Shown piece by piece: positions 24,656-32,848 of a stretch of 64,000 bases of DNA. The position numbers and the translations under genes are program-made. Each line of letters starts with the position of its first letter. Position 1 is the stretch's first letter. Source of the DNA: Flavobacterium sp. SUN046 (GTDB lineage Bacteria > Bacteroidota > Bacteroidia > Flavobacteriales > Flavobacteriaceae); contig NZ_JAPQNT010000002.1 in NCBI RefSeq assembly GCF_028867965.1, forward strand, positions 310,001 to 374,000, in the 5' to 3' direction. The notes under the pieces are model-generated. The model saw nothing but the letters and a program-made list of their open reading frames with translations, did not search any database and had not been told where the DNA came from.

Positions 24656-24720
24656 CAGGTTTGTCTTTGTCGGCAAAGGAGAAAAAAAGTGTTCAAATGA
24701 TGCACTCAAGATACGACCTG
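24656..24720 (+). ncRNA. Possible three-way structured RNA
   Basis: CAGGT (24656-24660) pairs with ACCTG (24716-24720), enclosing CTTTG-TCGG-CAAAG and a weaker AGTG...CACT arm. The layout recalls a small cloverleaf. The same stretch lies inside a 41-codon open frame (24633-24758) that I do not recognise. Downstream to 25032 is A-rich sequence with no clear gene. Confidence 0.25.
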
Positions 24721-24990
24721 AAAATGAAATGGTTTTATTGGAATTTATATTGCTTTAAGATTTGATTACAAATAAAGATTGCGTACAGTTTTGAATTTGT
24801 AAAATAGAATGGCAAACCAACGTAAAGGAAGAACAAACACTTTGTTTTCCGTCGGTATCTGAGGATGAGGACAAACAGGTTTTCTTATAATAAAAGAAAA
24901 TAGAGTAAAGAGTAAAGAAAAAAGAGAAAGGATAGATTAAAGATTAGAACCTTATGCTATCAAATTAATAATACATGACGAAACTAAAAC

Positions 24991-25020
24991 CCTTTGTGGC
25001 TTAGTGTCTTAGTGGCTAAA
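24991..25020. repeat. Dispersed CTTTGTGGCTTAGTG-type repeat
   Basis: CCTTTGTGGCTTAGTGTCTT followed by AGTGGC is a low-complexity repeat seen in many flavobacterial intergenic regions. It lies just before the SPFH start codon, so the longer reading frame that starts in it (24994) is not a likely N-terminus. Confidence 0.45.
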
Positions 25021-25032
25021 CAAATAGAAATA

Positions 25033-26130
25033 ATGATTAAAAAAATTAAAATTAATGCCTACCAAGTGGGTTTGGTATTTGAGAACAGAAAATTAGTGCA
25101 AGTGTTGCAAGAAGGTGCTTTTTGGATTTTTGGTGATAAAAACATAATGATTTATGAAATGAATCAGTCGTTTGTAGCACCAATTGAGTTGAATATTTTA
25201 TTACAAAATGAGCAGTTGGCTTCGATGTTGGAAGTAGTTGAGGTTGCCGATAACGAAATTGTTTTGTTCACTAGCAACGGCATTTTTAAAGAAATCTTGT
25301 CTACTGGAAGATTTGCTTTTTGGAAAAACTACAACAAAAATGAATTTGTAAAAGTAGATTTATCTAAAGTGAATATCACCGAGCAAATTCCGGTAACTTT
25401 ATTAGAAAATATGAAGTTGCGTACTTTTGTGAGAAAATTTCAAGTAGCAAACTTTGAAAAAGGTTTATTGTTTGTAAACGGAGTTTTTGTAAAAGAATTA
25501 ATTGCCGGAACTTACTACTTTTGGAACAACGCCATTTTGGTTGAGGTTAAAAATGTAGATATCAGACAGCAACAAATGGAAATTTCAGGTCAAGAATTGT
25601 TGACTAAAGACAAAGCGGCTTTGCGTATCAATTTTTATATGAGATACCAAGTGGTTGATGCCTTGAAAGCTTTGGTAAACAACAAAGATTTTGAAAAACA
25701 AGTGTATGTTGTGATGCAATTGGCTTTAAGAGCTTTTGTTGGAAACTATACTTTGGACGAATTGTTGAGCAGAAAAGAAACTATTTCAAAAGAAATTTTG
25801 GAACAAGTAGCGGATAAAATCAACGATTTGGGATTGGCAGTTTCTGATGCTGGTATTAGAGATGTAATTTTGCCTGGTGATATGAAAGAAATCATGAATC
25901 AGGTTTTGGTTGCCGAGAAAAAAGCGCAAGCCAACAGCATAATGAGACGTGAGGAAACTGCCGCAATGCGAAGCATGTTGAACACTGCCAAATTGATGGA
26001 AGAAAACGAAATGTTGTGGAAATTGAAAGAGATGGAATACGTTGAAAAAATCGCAGATAAAATTGGTGAAATCACCATTTCAGGAAGCGGAAACGTCATC
26101 GGTCAATTGAAAGAGATTTTCGTAAAATAA
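25033..26130 (+). CDS. SPFH/band-7 (slipin-like) protein
   Basis: The start at 25033 (MIKKIKINAYQVGLVFENRK) gives 365 residues. The N-terminal region holds two similar GLVFENRKLVQVLQEG / GLLFVNGVFVKELIAG beta units. The band-7 core follows: VDIRQQQMEISGQELLTKDK, then FYMRYQVVDALKALVNN, and a predicted helix SRKETISKEILEQVADKIND. DAGIRDVILPGDMKEIMNQV and a coiled-coil tail with EKKAQANSIMRREETAAMR come last. Unlike membrane slipins it has no N-terminal transmembrane helix. Band-7 genes occur in bacterial RNA-repair operons with RtcB, which this context repeats; a scaffold or ring role is plausible. Confidence 0.85.
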   Translation: MIKKIKINAYQVGLVFENRKLVQVLQEGAFWIFGDKNIMIYEMNQSFVAPIELNILLQNEQLASMLEVVEVADNEIVLFTSNGIFKEILSTGRFAFWKNYNKNEFVKVDLSKVNITEQIPVTLLENMKLRTFVRKFQVANFEKGLLFVNGVFVKELIAGTYYFWNNAILVEVKNVDIRQQQMEISGQELLTKDKAALRINFYMRYQVVDALKALVNNKDFEKQVYVVMQLALRAFVGNYTLDELLSRKETISKEILEQVADKINDLGLAVSDAGIRDVILPGDMKEIMNQVLVAEKKAQANSIMRREETAAMRSMLNTAKLMEENEMLWKLKEMEYVEKIADKIGEITISGSGNVIGQLKEIFVK

Positions 26131-26133
26131 AGA

Positions 26134-26163
26134 AAAACCGCGAGTTATTGCTCGTGGTTTTTG
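26134..26163 (+). terminator. Rho-independent terminator after the SPFH gene
   Basis: AAAACCGCGAG/CTCGTGGTTTT, an 11-bp stem (one GU pair) around TTATTG ending in T-rich sequence, 4 bp after the stop. It closes the RNA-repair island. The 270 bp from here to 26430 are AT-rich and hold no gene I can support. Confidence 0.8.
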
Positions 26164-26430
26164 TGTTTAATAAAATAATTATTTTGATTTTAAGTTTATT
26201 TTTTTGAAGTAAAATTACTTTATAAATGGAATACTATTAATTTTCTAGTTCTTTGTATTCTAATTTTTTTACATTTTAAAAATACGCTTGAATTGGATTA
26301 TTGTTTTCAATTACAACTATTTTAATTATAAATTATTCGCACTAAATAAGGATTGTAATTATAAGTTAGTAGCATTTAAATTTTAATTACTATTTTTGAA
26401 ATATTCGTCTAGAATACTATCAAATAAACT

Positions 26431-27798
26431 ATGAGTTTTATAAATTGTTATCAATATTTAAAGAAGTTAAGTCCTCAATCACTATCGCAATTGGATTCGG
26501 AAACGATAGTGCGATATGAAAAGTTATTGAAGACCGAAGTGCGTATTGATAACTCCAAATTCAACACCAACGATGTTGAGCGTTTTCTAGAAGCACTGCG
26601 AAATAATAGTCCAATATTACAGTTTTTGCCAGCCAATGAAGAATTGTATTCGTTGCTTTTTGAACGTTTTGATTTCTTCAAAAATTATGGTATTCCAAAT
26701 TTTGATAATTACGATTATAGCGTTTTAAAACAAGAAATATCGGTTAATTTATCTAATGAAATAAATCAATTTATAATCACTCGATTAGAACAACAAGACT
26801 TTACAGCGCTGAAAGTATTGTTGAAATACAAAGAAATTCTTCCCAATGAAGTTTTAGATTTATTAACCTATCGATTAGAATTTAAATTGGATGGCTACAT
26901 AAATCAAATGACTAGTATTGGAAAATTGAAAAATGAAGGCGAGTATAAAAAAGTCGCTGAATTGGTTAGTCTTTTTCCGGTTGAAGTTTTGGTTAAAAAA
27001 GAAGCTAAAGTAAAAAGCTTGATAGCTCAAGAAATGTTGGAATTGATTAATCATATTGACAAGCCAGGAATTGTGTTATTTTTTGAAACCATGTTTAAGG
27101 GTTTGCACTATATGTTTTATATTCCAAATGATCCTTATGAATTGAAGATTCGGAATAGGGTTATGGGTGATTTTAAATTTATGTTAGGTCTTTTGGGTAT
27201 TGTTATTTTGGTAATTGCAGTCGGAATTATGTATTTTAAAAAAGAGGAACCTTCTAATCAATCGGATTTTAAGTCTAACGGATTTTACGAAAGTTTTTCA
27301 AACCCATTGCAAAATAATATCAAGTTCATTGGTAATTATTCAGATACTTTGAAGACAGGTTTTGATTTTATAAGTGCTACGTATATAAATGCTAAATCTA
27401 AGGAAGTCGTGACCATTGAAAACAAAACAGATTATGATTTAATAGTTTTCTCCGATTTTGAAATTGTAAAAGAATACACGAAGCAATTTAGGAATAATAA
27501 TTATGAAGGTCGTTATTTTTATATTAAAAGCAAAGAGTCATTCACTTTTGACCAGGTTTTTTATCCTATGCATTTTTATTTTGGTCAAACTTTGTTTAGT
27601 ACAAAAACTCCGTTTCAACATCCAACAAATTTGCCACGTTTTTTTCATGCTCATGCTAACACTGCTAATTTGATTGAAAAAGCATTTGAATTGAAAAATT
27701 CTAAAATTACTTTTGAAGGCGATAGAACATTAATTACTTTACATTCAGATAAGACTATATTCGTAAACGGTATATCAACAACTTATATTAAATTATAG
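26431..27798 (+). CDS. Single-span membrane protein of unknown function
   Basis: The 455-residue protein is not recognised. The N-terminal 245 residues are soluble and mostly helical. One transmembrane helix at about 249-268 (FMLGLLGIVILVIAVGIMYF) is followed by a C-terminal 185-residue domain rich in beta strands. There is no signal peptide, so the N-terminal half is probably cytoplasmic and the rest periplasmic. It lies after the terminator of the SPFH gene and before a shared bidirectional terminator, so it is probably a separate unit. Confidence 0.6.
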   Translation: MSFINCYQYLKKLSPQSLSQLDSETIVRYEKLLKTEVRIDNSKFNTNDVERFLEALRNNSPILQFLPANEELYSLLFERFDFFKNYGIPNFDNYDYSVLKQEISVNLSNEINQFIITRLEQQDFTALKVLLKYKEILPNEVLDLLTYRLEFKLDGYINQMTSIGKLKNEGEYKKVAELVSLFPVEVLVKKEAKVKSLIAQEMLELINHIDKPGIVLFFETMFKGLHYMFYIPNDPYELKIRNRVMGDFKFMLGLLGIVILVIAVGIMYFKKEEPSNQSDFKSNGFYESFSNPLQNNIKFIGNYSDTLKTGFDFISATYINAKSKEVVTIENKTDYDLIVFSDFEIVKEYTKQFRNNNYEGRYFYIKSKESFTFDQVFYPMHFYFGQTLFSTKTPFQHPTNLPRFFHAHANTANLIEKAFELKNSKITFEGDRTLITLHSDKTIFVNGISTTYIKL

Positions 27799-27824
27799 CA
27801 TTGTAATACAAGTCATTATTTAGT

Positions 27825-27853
27825 AAAAAAAGCACCTTCAAAAAAGGTGCTTT
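27825..27853. terminator. Bidirectional terminator
   Basis: AAAGCACCTT/AAGGTGCTTT, a 10-bp stem with flanking A and T runs. It lies between the convergent membrane-protein and acyl-CoA ligase genes. Confidence 0.8.
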
Positions 27854-27857
27854 CGTG

Positions 27858-29636
27858 TTAAACTGTATCGTATATTTTATGAAACAAATTAATGTATTTT
27901 TCCATAACTACTTTTCGTTTGAGTTTCATGGTTGGTGTTAAATGTCCGGCTGGAATTGTCCATAAATCTGGAGTTAATTCAAACTTTTTAATTTTTTCCC
28001 AGTTGCCAAATTTCTCGTTTAGTGTGTCAACTTCTTGTTGAATTCTATCAATTACTTGTTGGTTTGTAATAATTTCTTCGTTTGTTGTTCCAATAGTTAT
28101 ATTGTGAATTTTTGCCCATTCTTTTACAAATTCAAAATTAGGCTGAATGAAGGCTGCAGGCATTTTTTGATCGGCACCAATAACCATAATTTGCTCAATA
28201 AAACGCGATTGTTTCATTGTGTTTTCTATAAGTTGTGGTGCAATGTATTTTCCGCCACTGGTTTTGAACATTTCTTTTTTCCTATCGGTAATTTTCAAGA
28301 ATCCATCAGCATCAACTTCGCCAATATCACCAGTATGAAAATAGCCGTCAACAATAGCTTCTTTGGTCAAAACTTCGTCTTTGTAATAACCCATCATTAC
28401 GTTTGGACCTTTGCAAAGAATTTCGCCATCGGCAGCAATTTTAACTTCTACATTATCAATTATTCGTCCAGCAGTTCCAATTTTAAAACCATGATTTCGT
28501 TGATCATTTACAGATATTACTGGCGATGTTTCCGATAAACCGTAACCTTCCATCACAGGAATTTCTGCAGCTGCAAATATTCGTGCTAATCTTGGTTGTA
28601 AAGCTGCGCTTCCGTTAACAATTAGGTCTAATTTTCCACCTAAACCAGCTTTCCATTTGCTAAAAATTAGCTTTCTTGCAATTTTTAATTGAAAATCATA
28701 CCAAAAACCGTTGGAATTGTCTGGTTCATATTTTAATCCGATTTCTACTGCCCAAAAGAATAATTTCTTTTTTATTCCTGTTAATTCGGAACCTTTTGCA
28801 ATAATTTTTTCATACACTTTTTCAATAAGTCGTGGCACGCCAGTCATTACATTAGGTTGCACTTCTTTTACATTATCAGAAATTTTTTCGATTGATTCGC
28901 CAAAATAAATTGAAACTCCATAATATTGATAAATGTAAGTTACCATTCGTTCGTAAATATGGCAAATTGGCAAGAAACTCAAGGCACGACTTTTTCCTGC
29001 ATCAAACGGAATTCTATTTGCAGAATCCAACACATTAGATACAATATTATTATGCGAAAGCATAACACCTTTAGGCTTTCCAGTAGTTCCAGATGTGTAA
29101 ATTATAGTAGCAAGTTCAAGAGATTTTACATTGTTTTTTCTTTCTTCAACTTCATTTTGATTGCTGTTGTCTTTTCCTAATTCGAGTAATTCTTTCCAGT
29201 TTTTACAACCTTCGATTTCATTAAATGAATAGACTTCTTTTAGGTTTGGAACATTACTTTTTATAACATTTACTTTATGTAAAACTTCTTCATCCGAGAC
29301 AAAGCAGTACATTGCTTCAGAATGATTTAAAATATATTCGTAGTCAGTTTCAGATATTGTTGGATAAATTGGCACTGTTTGCGCACCAGTTTGTAAGGTT
29401 CCAATATCCATAATATGCCATTCGGTTCTATTATTAGAAGAAATTATAGCAATTTTATCATTTTTTTGAATGCCTAAACGCAACAATGCTCTAGAAATAG
29501 TATTGGCTTTATCAATATATTCTTGGGTTGAAGTTTTAATCCATTGTCCGTTTTGCTTGGTTACTAATGCATCCGGAATATTATATTTATCTAATTGATG
29601 GTAAGGAAAATCAAATAGTCTAGTAATTGAGGTCAT
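27858..29636 (-). CDS. Long-chain fatty acid-CoA ligase
   Basis: The 592-residue enzyme is of the AMP-forming acyl-CoA synthetase family. The phosphate-binding loop is IIYTSGTTGKPKGVMLSHNN, the second core motif is EGYGLSETSPV, the hinge and ATP site include DGYFHTGDIGEVDADGFLKI, and TDRKKEMFKTSGGKYIAPQ follows. It activates long-chain fatty acids for beta-oxidation or lipid synthesis and probably serves the operon at 6.7-12.7 kb. It is monocistronic, with a terminator 5 bp after the stop. Confidence 0.93.
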   Translation of the reverse strand: MTSITRLFDFPYHQLDKYNIPDALVTKQNGQWIKTSTQEYIDKANTISRALLRLGIQKNDKIAIISSNNRTEWHIMDIGTLQTGAQTVPIYPTISETDYEYILNHSEAMYCFVSDEEVLHKVNVIKSNVPNLKEVYSFNEIEGCKNWKELLELGKDNSNQNEVEERKNNVKSLELATIIYTSGTTGKPKGVMLSHNNIVSNVLDSANRIPFDAGKSRALSFLPICHIYERMVTYIYQYYGVSIYFGESIEKISDNVKEVQPNVMTGVPRLIEKVYEKIIAKGSELTGIKKKLFFWAVEIGLKYEPDNSNGFWYDFQLKIARKLIFSKWKAGLGGKLDLIVNGSAALQPRLARIFAAAEIPVMEGYGLSETSPVISVNDQRNHGFKIGTAGRIIDNVEVKIAADGEILCKGPNVMMGYYKDEVLTKEAIVDGYFHTGDIGEVDADGFLKITDRKKEMFKTSGGKYIAPQLIENTMKQSRFIEQIMVIGADQKMPAAFIQPNFEFVKEWAKIHNITIGTTNEEIITNQQVIDRIQQEVDTLNEKFGNWEKIKKFELTPDLWTIPAGHLTPTMKLKRKVVMEKYINLFHKIYDTV

Positions 29637-29753
29637 TGTGGTTAAATTTGATGCAAATTAATTAATAATATAATCATTCACAATATTTATTTAAAATTTA
29701 TAATAGTGACTACTAAATATGTAATTTTGTAACACAATAAAAGCAAATTCTCA

Positions 29754-31673
29754 ATGAAGTATTTTCCGAGATTAAACGAGTATAAAATTCTGATATATAG
29801 AATTATAATAGCTTACGTGTTTTATTTTATTGCAAGATTATTGTTTTTTATTTATAATTTCAAATTAGTAAAAATCGAATCAATAGCTGATTTTGTGTCA
29901 TTATCTTATCACGGATTGGCATTTGATACCACAACTTTAATTTATTGCAATTCATTATTTATAGTTTTATCGTTGCTTCCGTTGGTAATTAATACTAAAA
30001 AAGCCTTTCAAAAAGTCTTATTTTATTTATATTTTAGTACCAATTTATTTTTTTACGCAACCAACTTTATTGATTTTATTTATTACCGATATACTTTTAA
30101 TAGAAGTACACGAGCATCGCTAGATACTTTAGAAAATGAAAGTAATAAAAGTGCTTTGTTTTTTAATTTTATTTTAGAATATTGGCACGTATTTTTACTG
30201 TTTTTTCTTTGTGCATTTCTTTGGATTTATCTTTACAAAAAAATACAATATAGTTCTGTTGAACAAAAACCATCTGTTTACTATTTTGGTTCTTCTATTT
30301 TATTTTTCCTATTATTCGCCACACTATCTATTGGCGGAATTCGAGGCGATTTCAAGAAAAGTACGCGACCAATTAATTTACTAGATGCAAGCCGATTTGT
30401 AACTGATGCTTCTCAAGCTGATTTTGTATTGAATACACCATTTGCTATAATAAGAACTTGGAATACCAACACATTTAAAAAGGTAAATTTAGTTGATAAA
30501 GCCACAATAGATTCGTTGTTAGTTCCTGTAAAAGAGTACCATAACAACCCAAAAACAAAACCCAATATTGTAATTTTAATTTTAGAAAGTTACGGTAGAG
30601 AATACATAAGTTCGTTCAATAAAGGCATTAAAGATCCTAAATACAGAGGTTATTCTCCGTTTGTAGATTCGCTAGCACAACACAGTTTGATTTTTACAAA
30701 TGCGTATGCCAACGGATATAAATCCATACACGGAATGTCGTCTGTAATTGCAGGAATACCATCGTTTAAGGATGCTTTTACATCATCACCTTATCCAAAA
30801 CAAAAAATACAATCATTGGTTTCTATTTTAAAAAGCCAAGGTTATGATACTTCTTTTTTTCATGGCGCACCCAATGGTTCAATGGGCTTTTTGGGCTTCG
30901 GAAATATCTTAGGATTTGATCATTATTACGGCAAAAACGAATACAATAACGATGCTGATTTTGATGGTTCTTGGGGAATTTGGGACGAGCCTTTCATGCA
31001 GTATTTCAACAAGACGCTTACGCAAAAGAAAACGCCTTTTATGGCAACATTATTTTCGGTTTCTTCACATGAACCTTATGTTGTGCCTGATAAATACAAA
31101 GGTAAGTTTCCTAAAGGTGACAATCCTATTCATCAATGTATTGGCTATACCGATTATTCATTAAAACAATTTTTTAAAGCCGCTAAAAAGCAATCTTGGT
31201 ACAATAATACTATTTTTGTATTGGTTGCCGATCATGATAATTTAATCTATTATGATGATTATTATAAAGATCAAAATTTGCATACGGTTCCGATTTTATT
31301 TTACACACCAAATGAAAAATATGTTGGAGTTAACAATGATTGGGCACAACAAATAGACATTTATCCAACACTTTTAGACATGATTGGTTACGAAAAACCG
31401 TTTAGAAGTTGGGGTAGAAGTTTGATTAGTAAAGATAAAGTTACTCCTTTTGTAATGCGTTATTCATCTGATAAGTATCAAATTATGAGTGGCAATTATA
31501 TTTGTACCTTTGACGGAGAAAAAGCAGTTGGATTTTACTATAAAGAAGACAAAGATTTAAAAATCAATTTAATTGGTCAACGAAATGCCGAAATGAATCT
31601 GTTAGAAAAACGTTGCAAAGCCTTTTTACAAGATTATATGGAGCGAATTATTGATAAAAAACTAGATAAATAA
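29754..31673 (+). CDS. LTA-synthase-family sulfatase-fold membrane protein
   Basis: The 639-residue protein has four or five transmembrane helices in residues 1-200 (including IIIAYVFYFIARLLFFIYNF and FNFILEYWHVFLLFFLCAFL). An extracytoplasmic sulfatase/alkaline-phosphatase-fold domain begins at PNIVILILESYGREY. Metal and catalytic positions include E of LESYG, the serine in NGYKSIHGMSS where Thr or Ser is the nucleophile, and VADHDN near the end. LtaS and OpgB/MdoB relatives transfer phospho-alcohol groups; a Gram-negative host argues for lipid A, glycan or lipid decoration rather than lipoteichoic acid. TAATTTTG at 29722 may be its -7 box. A phosphatase gene follows after 1 bp. Confidence 0.85.
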   Translation: MKYFPRLNEYKILIYRIIIAYVFYFIARLLFFIYNFKLVKIESIADFVSLSYHGLAFDTTTLIYCNSLFIVLSLLPLVINTKKAFQKVLFYLYFSTNLFFYATNFIDFIYYRYTFNRSTRASLDTLENESNKSALFFNFILEYWHVFLLFFLCAFLWIYLYKKIQYSSVEQKPSVYYFGSSILFFLLFATLSIGGIRGDFKKSTRPINLLDASRFVTDASQADFVLNTPFAIIRTWNTNTFKKVNLVDKATIDSLLVPVKEYHNNPKTKPNIVILILESYGREYISSFNKGIKDPKYRGYSPFVDSLAQHSLIFTNAYANGYKSIHGMSSVIAGIPSFKDAFTSSPYPKQKIQSLVSILKSQGYDTSFFHGAPNGSMGFLGFGNILGFDHYYGKNEYNNDADFDGSWGIWDEPFMQYFNKTLTQKKTPFMATLFSVSSHEPYVVPDKYKGKFPKGDNPIHQCIGYTDYSLKQFFKAAKKQSWYNNTIFVLVADHDNLIYYDDYYKDQNLHTVPILFYTPNEKYVGVNNDWAQQIDIYPTLLDMIGYEKPFRSWGRSLISKDKVTPFVMRYSSDKYQIMSGNYICTFDGEKAVGFYYKEDKDLKINLIGQRNAEMNLLEKRCKAFLQDYMERIIDKKLDK

Positions 31674-31674
31674 G

Positions 31675-32262
31675 ATGAGTTTAAAAAAGAAAATTTTAGT
31701 TGTTGTACTTGTTCTAGTGTTAGGAGTAACAGGAAAGTACATTTATGACCGACACATCAATCACAATTTTATGACTATTACTGATGGTAAAGTTTATAAA
31801 AGTGGCGTAATTCCGCCAGATGAAATTGCCGATTATGTAAAAAAATATCATATTAAATCAATTGTAGATTTGCGTTTTCCTGGAACTGGAGATGATGTTA
31901 ACAATCCAGAAATTCCGGCTGAATTGACTGCTGAAAAAGATGCCGTTGCTAAAATTCCAGGTGTGAATTATTTTAACAATGGTTCAGATCAAGTTCCAAA
32001 ACAAGAAAATTTGAATTCTTTTTTCAAAATCATGGATAACAAAGCCAATTATCCTGTTTTAATACATTGTTATCACGGAATTGGAAGAGCGCAAATGTAT
32101 TCAGCTATTTATCGAATTGAATATGAAGGATTTTCAAATGAAGATGCGCGTCATCAAGCAGCATTTCCTTTCATGTTCAGCTCTTTTGACGATGGAAAGC
32201 CTAAAGGTGAATATTTAAAAGCTTATAAAAGTAGAAAGCAAATTGCTACCGAAAAGAAATAA
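31675..32262 (+). CDS. Dual-specificity/tyrosine-type phosphatase, membrane-anchored
   Basis: The 195-residue protein has an N-terminal anchor (KILVVVLVLVLGVTGKYIY) and a periplasmic DSP fold. It contains VYKSGVIPPDEI, IKSIVDLRFPGTGDD and the P-loop HCYHGIGRAQ, which fits HCx5R with catalytic Cys and Arg. It starts 1 bp after the LTA-synthase-like gene, so the two are translated together. Related periplasmic phosphatases dephosphorylate lipid or glycan intermediates, and I infer a linked role in envelope modification. Confidence 0.8.
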   Translation: MSLKKKILVVVLVLVLGVTGKYIYDRHINHNFMTITDGKVYKSGVIPPDEIADYVKKYHIKSIVDLRFPGTGDDVNNPEIPAELTAEKDAVAKIPGVNYFNNGSDQVPKQENLNSFFKIMDNKANYPVLIHCYHGIGRAQMYSAIYRIEYEGFSNEDARHQAAFPFMFSSFDDGKPKGEYLKAYKSRKQIATEKK

Positions 32263-32286
32263 AATAAAAATTTACAACTATTAACA

Positions 32287-32317
32287 AAAAAAGCACTTTG
32301 AATAAAAGTGCTTTTTT
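32287..32317 (+). terminator. Rho-independent terminator
   Basis: AAAAGCACTTT/AAAGTGCTTTT stem with a 6-nt loop and trailing T run. It ends the sulfatase-phosphatase operon. Confidence 0.8.
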
Positions 32318-32416
32318 TAATTTTTAAAATAATTTAACACTACGATTTTTTTCTTTAAATAAAATTTTTTACCTTTTATTTTTTAGTTCAATTTATTGAA
32401 ATTGAATACTTTACTA

Positions 32417-32845
32417 TTATTTTTCTTCTTTGTATAGTTTTAATCGTTCTCCTTGAATATACATTTTCATGCTTTTAAAATGTACTGATAACTCTACAGA
32501 AATCCATTCAACATTTTCGTCATCTGTATATTTATACCATAAAGTATAAGCAGAATAGTCAAAACCTTTTATAAATTTAGGACCGCCACTTTCAGAACAT
32601 TCAACTCCCCAAACAATTGGCCTTTTTAATTGGTCGTGTAATTGATAATATCCTGTTCCATTTTCAAGTAATTCTACAATTGGTTCGGCTCCTTTAAATT
32701 GATATAACCCAGTTATGGGGTAACCTATTACATTGCAAATAAAATGATTGGTTTCTTTTGCAGTAATTTCTGTAATAGTAATTTGCGCAAATCCACTTGA
32801 TACAAACAATAAAATAATTAGTAAAGCGACTTTCTTAAAATTCAT
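32417..32845 (-). CDS. Small secreted protein of unknown function
   Basis: The 142-residue protein has a signal peptide (MNFKKVALLIILLFVSSGFA) and a compact, beta-rich mature part with two cysteines (HFICNV and VECSESGG) that could form a disulphide. No family is recognised. It starts just upstream of the 3' end of purL with 3 bp between stop codon regions. It may have its own promoter or share the purL transcript. Confidence 0.55.
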   Translation of the reverse strand: MNFKKVALLIILLFVSSGFAQITITEITAKETNHFICNVIGYPITGLYQFKGAEPIVELLENGTGYYQLHDQLKRPIVWGVECSESGGPKFIKGFDYSAYTLWYKYTDDENVEWISVELSVHFKSMKMYIQGERLKLYKEEK

Positions 32846-32848
32846 TTT

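Noticed and set aside
24994..25032. Longer SPFH N-terminus starting in the CTTTGTGGCTTAG repeat
   Set aside because: The added codons come from a dispersed repeat; the protein family start fits the ATG at 25033.
26164..26430. Hidden gene between the SPFH terminator and the 455-aa protein
   Set aside because: All frames are short and strongly AT-biased, with no start plus family pattern.
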